This document shows, in pieces, positions 26,887 to 38,800 of a DNA stretch of 64,000 nucleotides; position 1 is the first letter of the stretch, and each line of letters starts with the position of its first letter. The notes under the pieces are model-generated. The model was not told the DNA's origin. It made no database searches and saw only the letters and a program-made list of their open reading frames with translations. The DNA comes from Phoronis australis (taxonomy: Eukaryota > Phoronida > Phoronidae). Location: positions 517,456-581,455 of the forward strand of contig NMRA01000009.1 in NCBI GenBank assembly GCA_002633005.1, in the 5' to 3' direction. The translations under genes were made by a program, and so were the position numbers.

Positions 26887-29800
26887 ATGGTCCAACTGCG
26901 AAGTGGTACATCCACAAGGCAAGCTGCCCCTGAATTGCATGTAATCACAGGTGGTGGTGGTTATGTTGGTACCCACCTGGGACGGGCACTCGTTGAAAGG
27001 GGTCATCGTGTTCTACTGTTTGATATCCACACACCTGCTGGAGATTTGAAAAACATGGACTTCATTCAGGTTGGTGTAAACATCATGGAAATGTGTTGTT
27101 GAGAATTTACATTCCTTTTCTTTGTGTCTTAAGACATTATTTTCAAATTGGTTCCAGTTTGTAGATTTTCAAGTATTACAGTTGTTGAGTGTGACCTGTA
27201 AAAGGGGTTCTATTAATTTGTGAATTCTCCCAAGTAGTGAGTGAGACAGTGTTGTTACATGATCACTGATATTTCTGTCTTCCTATTGGCTAAAACACAG
27301 TACGGTGATGTTGACTGGCTAGCTGTGGAATATCACTTTTTTTTCAAGCCGCTCATACGGCAGATGTTGCTTTTCGTAAAATGCCCAATCAGATGCTGTA
27401 GAAACCATAAACCCGTAACTGTGTAAAGAAATTGACCAAACAATGACTACAAAACAAGTAAAAACAGGTTAGTCAAGATATGAAGAGGAAAAAGCATCAG
27501 TGGTGAAATATAGACGGATCGCTTGAGTGTATCAGGTTGTTTGGACCTCAGGACACCAATGCTGCTCCCTCCCTTGAAAGCTGGCATTTTGAATATAGAC
27601 TTGGGTATTGTTGGTATTTTAAATACATGACTTGGGTACCGCCTGTATTTTGAATGTATATGACTTGGGCACTGCTATTATTTTGAATATGTATGACATG
27701 GGTACTGCTGGTATTTTTAATGTGTATGACTTGGGTACTGATGGTATTTTGAATGTACCGTATATGACATGGGTACTGCTGGTATTTTTAATGTGTATGA
27801 CTTGGGTACTGATGGTATTTTGAATGTACCGTATATGACATGGGTACTGCTGGTATTTTTAATGTATATGACTTGGGTACTGATGGAGAGCAAGTCTCCA
27901 CTGAGCATCAAAAATGTGTATTTCACCTCATCAGGCATAGGTTCAGTTCAGTTACACATGATAACGATCAATTTCATGTAGGCAAAGGAAGGAAACACCC
28001 TTCTCCTAAGCCTGTCTCTAGCGAAGTGCCCAACACATACAGTCGCGCCGGCATGCCCACGTAACAAAGGCGCACTGAGACGCAACAAAGACATTAGCAT
28101 AAGAATAACTGAACATTTGCAGCTAAATAAGAATAACAATAAGCGTAAAGTTACGAACGTCCAGTCACAATAAGAATTGGGTACTGTGGCTATTTTGAAT
28201 GTGTATGACATGGGTACTGCTGGTATTTTGAATGTGTATGTCTTGGGTACTGCTGGTATTTTGAATGTATATGACATAGGTACTGCTGTTATTTTGAATG
28301 TATATGACTTGGGTACTGCTAGTATTTTGAATGTATATGTATTGAGTACTGTTGGTATTTTGAATGTGTATGACTTGAGTACTGCTGGTGTTTTGAATGT
28401 ATATGACTTGGGTACTGATGGTAGTTTGAATGTGTATGAATTGGGTACTGTTGGTATTACCTAATTGTTTATTACCGTGACACGTAGGTTTTTGTGCATG
28501 TTACAAAACAGTGCTAGGGACTGCAACGGTCCTTGTTTAAGTAAAATAATTGTGTTTAGAAACTAACTATTACAAATTTATGCTTCAGGGAGACATTTGC
28601 TTGGAGTCAGATGTTGTAAGTGCATTAGTTAATGCAGATTGTGTCTACCATGTGGCATCCTATGGTATGTCTGGTAGGGAGCAGTTGAACAAGGATAAAA
28701 TACAGCAAGTGAACATCCAGGGTACACAAAATGTTTTGACAGGTATGTTTGGGTCCAAAGCTGGTCCAGCTTGCTACTGTGATTGGTTGGAAACAACTCA
28801 TGAGACATCCAACTTGTCTCAGTCGTCTGCAAACTTTGTTGACTGTGGCAGACTATTCATCTGTTTTTAAGATAATTTCAACGTTTCAACCCATGTAATT
28901 GTGCCTGAAATCTTGCGTGCAAAGATGATCAAATGAAATTTAGTTATAAACTAAAAACGCAGCATATTATTAAGCTCCTGTGGTTTCTAATTTGTATTGA
29001 GTTTGCAGGGAAAACATGTTTCCTTGTGTAATGTGATTTTAACGCTTGCTTTGTTTGTAGTCTGTGTGTACATTTAATCAATCAACAAATAAAATATTCT
29101 TACTCCTTAAAACCTATATTTTGAAAAATATTGGGTGGTAAAATTCTCCAGTCAAAGCTCAGCTAAATGAGGGCTACAGGAAGTGAATAATTTGTTTTTC
29201 TCTAGGACTCGCTGTTCTTGAGTTATTCAATATTTTCCAGCGACTGCTTGATAACTGATTGGATCATCATGTAGTATCTCCATCGTCCAGATCTTTCTGC
29301 TATATATAGTGTGCCATCCGTTAATCGCTACAACTTAACGTTCTAGAGATATTCGAGACATACTGATCAGATGACTACTGCTCTTTTGTTGACTTATTTC
29401 TAGTTCCACTTTGGTTGCCTATCATATTCATGCTAGAGATTGCACTTTGGTTGCCTATCATATTCATGCTACAGATTGCACTTTGGTTGCCTATCATATT
29501 CATGCTACAGATTGCACTTTGGTTGCCTATCATATTCATGCTAGAGATTGCACTTTGGTTGCCTATCATGTTCATGCTACAGATTGCACTTTGGTTGCCT
29601 ATCATATTCATGCTACAGATTGCATTTTTCGTTCAAAATGGCGTGATGACTGGTTTTGGGGTGAAATTGGACGTAAGATAGCGCTATGATGGCCATTTTT
29701 AAATTATTGTTTTCTCGGCGATCCTGTGACTGAACTTCTTCAAATTTGGTATGTAAATAGATGTCATCATGGGCTATCTGTAGTGCATTTTTGGTTTCTC

Positions 29801-32800
29801 GCTACGTTCTCGTCTATTATTGCCTAATTCCGCGATGCACTTTTATGGTTGATCATTTACTGTGCATTTATGTAATAGGTATCGGAGTCATAGTTATTCG
29901 GGGTCTCAGTTTTGTTGTCTACCTCACTTCTAAACATTCATTAAATTTAGACAAGTGTCGCTCTTTAGAGTGCATTCATTTCATGTGCTTATTCTTTTTC
30001 ATTCCAGCTTGTACCGAGAACAACATTGAAAGGCTTGTATATACAAGTACATACAATGTTGTTTTTGGTGGTCAGGTGATAGAAAATGGGGACGAGGCAT
30101 TACCCTACTTCCCTGTGGACAAGGTGAAGCCTTTAATTATATTTATTTATGTTATGTTTAGAACAATAGTTTTCATTATTGTTAGAAACTGCTTATTTAT
30201 TTCACTGCTATGTATTACCACAACCATGTCTTTTCATGCATTATCCATAGAAACTCTTGCAGTCTAAAACTCTTGATATGAAGTATTTTTTATATCTTGT
30301 GTTTCCTTATCATAAAGATCTATTTACAAGATGGACTGTTGGTTTCTAGCACATTTACTGTAGCACTGGAGCTTAGCAGGTGACTTGTTGCGTTCGTGTG
30401 TAAAGGTCACGGGTTCAACTCCCACTAGACCACACTACCCCCTTGAGTAAGGTTTTATGCTGCATACCTCACTTTGTATGTATTCTTATATGTGATCTAG
30501 ATTGTGGTGTAATGTCTTACCTTGCTTGTATCTATTACAGCTGTTGTCTATGTAATTGTAATCTATAAGTGAAGTTTACTATGATTATTAATGCAACACT
30601 GTTATACTATCTATTTATGGAGAGCTGCATACAATATATAATACAATCACAACAATATATAATGCAAGCGCAACATAAGCTTAATCATACATGAAGGTAC
30701 TGTGATCACCGACTATCAGGCCACAACACTTCTCTGTCTTTGTGCTTCCCTGTCTTTGATGAGTACATTTCTTTGTCAAAACTGTTGTTTTGGTGCTAAC
30801 ACTGACACACCCTTGCTCACTTTTCATAAATCTTAACCTAAGTGTGCACACTCTCTTGTCACAAATCATAACCTAAGTGCACACTCTTTTCACAATAGAA
30901 TTTGTTGAGAACAAGTTAATCTGTATTGTTTACCTGCTGGGCATTTACACTATTTCTGTCTGTTAGATGTTTACTGAACTCTGAGAACTATTTTATATAT
31001 TGTAGCATCCTGACAGTTACTCACCTACTAAAGCAGTTGCAGAGCATATGGTCCTGCAGTCTAATGGAACTAAACTATCCAATGGTAGGACCCTCCAGAC
31101 ATGTGCACTTCGGCTGGCTGGGGTGTATGGACCTGGGGAACAAAGACATTTACCCCGAGTTGTGGTAACTATGTCATCCCACTTGTTCTTAACAGTTTTC
31201 ACTGGTCACCCAATTTGGATCATTAACTAGATGTAGCTGTCTGTGTCATTATTATTATGTGCCCACATATTTATATGTGGACTCATTATGCTGTCATCTC
31301 CATCCATCCATGTCGTGAACACATCCACTAAAACAAGAAACTGTAGGAACACCGCATTTATCCACCTTCACTCTTATCAGGCTTCTATTGTGAGTCAGCA
31401 TGCGTGAATAATTGGCTGATAAGCCACCTCTGGAACTACTTTTGGCTGAATGGATGACCAGGCCATAAAATGATAATTAGCCAAGACCAGTTTCTATAAT
31501 GCAACAAAGAATAATGTCTTGCATCACCTAGCCTTGGTGGAAAGCTGTATACTGTATTGGCTCAAACAAACGCTTAGAAAAATTCATTTCACGGGGAGGG
31601 GACGCTTATTGTAGTGAGCCTACGGCAGTTGAAACCCGGTTTCCCAAACGGGTAAAATCGGAAGCTAGGATTCATCAAATTTACGCTCTGTGACGTATTT
31701 GTAGCCTATGACAGCCTTTCTACAAAATTGTGGTGCATTGCTATCAACTTCCGTTGTTAAATTACAATAATTTTTCAAAAAATTGTGCTCATCACAGGGC
31801 GAAAACTTGCCAACTGATGCGTCGCTGAATCGCGATCGTCAAAAGGAAAACTTGAACTCTTGAATAAAAATATAGTTTCGACTCAACAAATTACCTGAAA
31901 TCTTCCTTGTGTTTTACAATTTTTAAAGTTCATGTGGAGTCCAGATTAATTGCGATTAAGTCCAAATCTGCGCTACATCGTACCCCACAACACGAGAAAA
32001 ATCTCTGGATGAACACACATGTTGTTGTCACGTGACGTTTGTTTTGAAGGTCGTCTGTGTATGAGAGTGAGTGAGCGTGCGTGTGCGGGTCATCGACGAC
32101 AGACTTTTTTGTTACAAAAGGCGGAGGATTATGCAAGAAAATGGCGTTTACTAGATTGTTTTTCACTTAAACGGCTACAACATGCAAGGTGAGTGCTGGT
32201 TAGCTCACAGATTTTGTGTGCACAGGCCGACTGTCGTTAGTTCTGCCGTGGAGTATTAATAGTCCAAGGCTCGATCTACATGTTGGGGACGAGGTGAACT
32301 ACCCGGGCTGTGTGAAATTTCTGGGTCTAACGGAGACACTGACGCAGTGGTCAGCCAGCTCGCTGTATCAAGACTATAGTCAAAATCCAAATTCGTTTTA
32401 TCGTGTCCCTGTCAATAATAATGGCATGCTAAAGCCTTCTTAATTTTCGTACTTCAGGAACATAACAGTCACGTGTTTTGTACACGTGAACGCCGCAGAT
32501 CACATCTCGGAAATTGCCGATTTGACGGATTGCAATGAATGAACACAATGAAATTAACAACGTCGTTTTACAGCTTGTAAGATTCATATTAAACGTACGT
32601 ATTTTGAATATTGCAATGCATGTGTTCCAAAATCTAAATAACTTGGGTCCTATATTTTTGTATTAGTGCGCGCCGAATGAAAGTAATCGTGAGTGTTGCT
32701 ATGTTGCAAAATCTCTTATCCTGGGCCGATTCGAAAAATTCAAAGTTGTACTCATATTTGTTTTCGCTCCTCTTTTCAAATATTACAGTAAAAACTACGT

Positions 32801-35800
32801 AAAACTATCTCCATAAAAAGTACAGTCTGCTAGCTAGATTGTAATCAGCTGATCATATCCGCATAAGCGAAGCCAATTATCCTCGCTCGTGACTCGATGA
32901 CTAGAGCAGCTTGGCGGCATCCCTTTGATCGTGAGCCGAGTGCGACTCAGCCAAGGTGGATAAATACGGTCTACTTCAATTTTCCATACCCCACCGTTTA
33001 CCTTAACCACTGGGGTTAGGACCAATCTTATTTAGTGGGAATGTTCATAGCATGCTGGCGTCCACTGCTCTATCTCCAAAACCCTTTGATTTATGTTCAT
33101 GAAATTTGACACATATGTTCCATTCATGAATGGGACAGCATCAGCGAACCTTCGGACGAATACAACTACCGGTGTGCCCCGTAGTGGCAATTTTAGTTTT
33201 TTACGCTTACCTTTGTATCTTCAAAAGTCCTTAATGGATTTTCAGGAAATTTGGTATGTAGGCACCTATTAGTGAGATAACGGTATCCTTTCATTTTCAG
33301 ATGGATTCGACGTAGTTTGTGCCACTTAGTGGCCGTTTTTACTGTTTTCGAGTCTGTTTTTTGCGTCCACCCTTCTATCAACCAAACCACTCAAAGGATG
33401 ATTGTGAAAATTGGCCTGTATGTTCTTACTATGAAGAGGACAGTTGACGATGATTCTCTGACGATTTCGACTACTGTGGCACCTCCTATTGGCAGTTTTT
33501 TTTGCACCTATGGCTGTATCTCCTAAACCACGAGCCTCGCCGGTATTTAGTCGTGACTATACACTTCAAACTTCCGCCATGCCTCAAAACGATCACATAA
33601 GTTCTGCTGATATTGTGAGGACCAATGGTCTGGCCTTTCAGAACAGAAGTAGTGTACTTTTCTATGGGATTGCTTTGTAGATATTTCCCGCTTTCAACAG
33701 GAATCCAAATTTCTTTGTAGGCCTACACGTGAAAACTGCGAATCGAAGACTAGCTAATAAACAGCTTGGCCAGTGTTAAAAGCACATGGCCAGGAAGCGT
33801 GCGCTACTTACATGAACCTGTCTTCAAAGGCATTAGTTGGGAACTATCCATTCATGAAACGGGTAGCATAGCATCGGCAAGAAATGAATATTGGCACTAA
33901 TTTCTGACAGTTTCTCATACTATAAAAAAATGTTTGAGTTATTTTTAAAATAAATTGTTTGATTGCGCAGTCTAGCCAAAGCTTATTACAGGCGATTGAG
34001 TACACCCAACACATTTTAATAGGATAATTGGCTTGTTGGCTGACCACGCCTAGCGCTGCATAAGGGTTAAGGAGGATTTCAGGTAATTTGCTTGAGTCGA
34101 AACTGTATTTTTATTCAAGCATTCAAGTCGCCATATCGACGATTGCGAGGCAGGCAGTCGGCGAGTTTTCACCCTGGGATTTCAGCACAATTTTCTGTAA
34201 AATGATCGTAATTTATCAGCAAAGTTTGATAACAATGCACCACGGTTTTGTAGAAACTCTTTCATAGATTACTGATACGTCACAGAGCGTAAATATAATG
34301 AATCTTAGCTTCCGATTACACCCGTTTTGGAGACCGGGTTTCAACGGCCTTGGGTTATAATAACCCCCCCCNCCCCCCCCCCCCCCCGAAACAAACTTTT
34401 CCAAGTGCCCTCGACAGTTATTACGCCGAATACGGTAATTGGTGTATCAAACAAATGTTTCCAGATTAGGATGTAATTTCAACTCTTTTACTTGAATAGA
34501 AGAAAAAGTTGTACATTCATAGTTTGTTATGGAAATAATAAGTAAATCAAATTTCACGAGACTTAAGCTTAAATCTGTAAAGAAACAACTTTGAAAGTAT
34601 TTGTTAAAAATAAGATATCATGTAGAGAGTGGACGATGAAGTAAGATATCATGTAGGGGGCTGAAGGTGCAATAAGATATCATGTAGAGGGCTGAAGGTG
34701 CAATAAGATATCATGTAGAGGACTGAAGGTGCAATAAGATATCATGTAGAGGGCTGAAGGTGAAGTCTTCACTGTCACATTCAGCTATTTAATTACGAAA
34801 GATCTTTTGAACCTCTGTATGGATCAAATTGACATTTCGCAAGTACTTTCATGGTCTCCCGAGGTGCCTTGAACAATATTTTAGCTTTACAACTACATCA
34901 GTTAGATAATATCAGGTTTCACTAAATTTTCATTAAGTCAACTCAAACTGAGTGCTTCAGGACACCTAATGTCCTTACAGATGGAGCGTGTTACAGCTGC
35001 ATCAGGACACCTAATGTCCTTACAGATGGAGCGTGTTACAGCTGCATCATCGTGTGAGGATATAATGTTTTCAATTTTCAAAATGATGTTTCGCATTTTA
35101 TCACCTGTCTTCATGATATTTAATTTTTAACCAGCAGTTTTTAATTTGGTGTCGTATCAAAATGTTATACCCTATGTGAGTAGCTCTTCTCTCCCAGTGA
35201 CCAAGATAAATTTGATTGCTTTTGATTCATTGTTTCAGGGCTACATTGAAAAAGGTCTGTTCTCTGTCACATATGGAGCCAACAACAATTTGGTAGACTT
35301 TCTTCACATTGATAACCTTGTCCAAGGGCATGTGTTGGCTGGAGAGGCATTGTCAGAACATAAACAGGCCATAGCAGTGAGTGTATATCTATTGCCAGAA
35401 CACAAACAGGCCATAGCAGTGAGTGTATGTCTATTGGCAGAACACAAACAGGCCATAGGAGTGAGTGTATGTCTATTGGTGCATAACCTTTACAACTAGA
35501 CATTGCTAAAGATGTACAAACCCTCACCACAATAGCATTAGTACTGTAAATCCATGTATTTAGACCCATGCGGCAATATCCGGAATTTGGTGCATTTGTG
35601 ATTATATGAAACAGTTGAGAAAACTTTGATAATATTGTGCGAGTAAAACTTGTCTTATATCCACTTTAGCATGGTTTTATGTTGTTGCTTGTTCAATTGA
35701 ACAATAACTACTAAAGGGACTATAAACTCCCCTTCCATCCCAAAATGTAAGTTTTCATTTAGACTACTTACGGTATGAAATTATTCTCAAATTGCTCCTT

Positions 35801-38800
35801 TGGTCAATTTAGAGATGATTTCAATGATTCAAAAGACCTGGCAGTTGGTTATTGCTTGAATTCAGTCATTTGATGCGCCGAGCGTGCGCTCAACCAATAT
35901 TGAACTGTCAGTTCCTTGCAAAGTTGGAAATCACTCCTCATTTGAATAACAAACAAGTTGACACCAATTTTATGGCTGTAAGGTTTCTGAATTAAAAGTA
36001 TGATAGTTAGACGAAAAGCAAGTTTTCTGCCTCTTTAAAATGAAATAAAGTACTTAGAATGGACAAAAACAAGAAAGAACACCCTGTTTAAGATGTGCAC
36101 AAGGGATATCTACCTGTACTGATAAGTGTTGCTTAAGTTGTCACATCGACCTGTACATGAAACACTTGATTACCGTACTATTCTAGGTTAGTTCTCAGCT
36201 TTCACTCAAGGCCCATACACAAAATTAACATACCTAGACATTCCACTGTACAATGTACATCACTATGCATTAATCTGTTACATGGTTTGTGTAAGCACCC
36301 ATTTCCCACTTCTCAAAAATGCTGTTTCTTAATTTAAGTGCCTTTGTCATTAGCCTGGTCAACTATAACTGTTCCTTAAAAATAATGCATTATTTCTATT
36401 GCCACATGGGCCCAAATGCTTGTGTGTATGGTAGTAGTAGTGGTCGTAGTAGTTTCAACAATGGAACCACTTTTCGTTCACCTCCCTATGTCCTGGACAT
36501 TTCTGCGAGCTTCTCAGTAGAGTTTATCAACACAATGCCTATCATGGCCATGTTTGGAATTGTACTCTTTATGTGCTCAACTATACATAATGTGTGCATA
36601 TTATGGTCATTTCTGTCTCAGTATATCTAACATGGAACAGAGCTGTTAACTGTGTTGCACATGTGTGATGAGAAGAGTAGTGTTGAAGCTGCTTTCTGAT
36701 GAATGTGAAAAAATGAGCTGTCTTGTTTCTTTACCATTTGCTATGCTCTCCATAGGCGCGTATCACCGCTCTGCCTTGTTCTAGTTAATCACTGAACTTA
36801 GTCATAAATAATTGAATGAAAATTGCAGTTGGATTAGTCCAGTCATTGAGTTATTTAGTATCGTCTGCTCATCAGAGTGGTGTCAAAGGTGTTATTTAAT
36901 GTAAGGGAAGAGATCATTAATAACATAAGCTCAACAGAGGTCAAAGGTGTCATTTAATGAAAGGGGAGAGATTTTTAATAATGTGGGCTCATCAGAGTGG
37001 TGTCAAAGGTGTTATTTAATGTAAGGGATCTTGTGTCATGCAGCTTCACTTAACCTGCTTCATTTGTCTTGAATGTGTGTTGTATGCTTCATTTGTCTTG
37101 AATGTGTGTTGTATGCTTCATTTGTCTTGAATGTGTGTTGTATGCTTCATTTGATCTCAAGTTACAATGTCATTGTGTGTCAATTTTCAGGCTGGCCAAA
37201 AATATTTCTTGTCTGATGGAAAGCCTGTCAACAACTTTGAATTTTTCCGTCCATTGGTGAGCTTTTGTTATTTTCAAAGACTTGATTAAGTTTGATAATT
37301 CACATCTAAATGTTGTACTATACCGTGTTTCTCCTGTATAGAAAGTTTTTCCCTGTCAAAAAGTCTAACTTTGTTTGACCAGATACAAAACTGTGCCATT
37401 GTCCTTGCTATGTTTAAAGGAACACTTCCTCCCTTTTTAAACATCCAAAATACGATCACAAATGAGGTTTCTCAAGCACACAAGGTATGTCTCATACCTT
37501 CACATACGATGATAGAAAATGATTTCCATCATCAAGCAGTTCATTCTAGGTATCGCCTAGTAAAAAGCATGTCACTGTGTTATCAGTTCTAGTTGGGGTG
37601 ACCAAGCTTTCACGTCAATTGCAAGTGATCTTTCAATTACTTTTAATAGTAGTAACCAATTTTGCTATCGTGACCAGGGAAATTTTAGGCCGTCTTGTTG
37701 CTGTGGGTTAAAAAACTAATTACATGATCTCATGTTTAAGCCGAGAGGAAAGAATGTACTTTTCATGTGCCACCATTTCATTTTAGGTGGAGGGTTTGGG
37801 CTATTCGTATCCAAGGATTCACCTTCCCATACAGCTCATCTATTACATAGGTACGGTCTCCTTAATTACTTAGTCTTCAGGATTTTTTCCAAATAATATC
37901 ATCCAGAGGGTATTCTATAAACAGCTATTGAAATTGTGGTCGTCATAGTTTTAGTGAGGAACTTACATACTGTGTTATTTCAGTGTTGGAAATTTCATAC
38001 TTTCAATTCAGTCACTGTGACCTTGTTATTTGTGTTAGTATGCACTCTTGAAACATAACACATGTTCATTGTTTCACTTTCCATTGTAGCATTCCTTATA
38101 GAGTGGTTGCATTTCTTTCTGGGCAGAGTGTATAACTTCCAGCCATTACTAACTAGAACTGAGGTAGGTGGTTGCATCATTAACCGCACTTGAATCAAAA
38201 ACTATAGTGAACTCTTCTGATGATGTTTTATGGATAGAATGAGAAGTCCTATGCACAATGGATTGTAGGAAACCATTTATCCCTTGCAGAATAAATATAT
38301 TTCCAGTTCATACCAGGTTTCGAGAAAGAAAAATACATCATAAATGTCTACTTATCATTTTTTGCTACCCCGTCAATCAAAATCATCAGTATGGCATTTG
38401 TGTGGAACTTAAGTTGTTCAGCTTTTCTTTTCATTATTTTGACAGGAATAGTTTGATGAATCATGTCTGTGTTTTGAGAACCAGTTTGAAACCCATTATT
38501 CAGTGGAGAAAAGTGGTTCTCAAATTACGGGCAAGTTATATTGGGCTATGTTGTTTCTCTGTAGCATTCATTGGTTCGAAAGAATATGTTTCCACCTTGT
38601 GTCTGTTCTCGTACATGTGACAACTGTATGTAGTAGCGTGTATTATAGGTAGGTTTTCAATCTTAAACAGTACACACCATGGATTTTTGCACATTTTGAA
38701 TTACTGGTGGCCACAGACTAAATGTATGACGTAAAATTTAGCTAAACCCATGTTTATTTTGTGTAATTAGCTCAAAATTTTGATTTTTCTTTCAATTTTG

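Larger units (their letters stand above)
31552..34437. mobile_element. Composite inverted-repeat element (about 2.9 kb)
   Basis: Left end TACTGTATTGGC and reverse-complemented right end TACCGTATTCGGC are similar. Arms of about 370 bp (31552-31925 and 34075-34437) match in inverse, including TACGCTCTGTGACGTAT and ATAAAAATA(T/C)AGTTTCGACTC. Between them lie Repeat B (32098-32380), a Repeat A fragment (33040-33535) and a block at 33530-33955 shared with 61066-61460. The right arm includes a C-run with an N at 34372. It sits in the SDR42E1 intron between exons 4 and 5. Confidence 0.65.

Noticed and set aside
28177-28464. 95-codon repeat protein (GTAGILNVYDL-like)
   Set aside because: 33-bp minisatellite in an intron; no flanking exon signals or homologue.
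29375-29689. Repetitive reading frames on both strands
   Set aside because: A 36-bp tandem repeat without stops reads open in several frames; no splice or start context.
30360-30440. Functional tRNA gene
   Set aside because: A and B boxes are present but acceptor and anticodon stems do not pair; fits a SINE head.
34363-34388. C-run with N, and the T-run with N at 42125
   Set aside because: Homopolymers with uncertain base calls; treated as assembly uncertainty, not biology.
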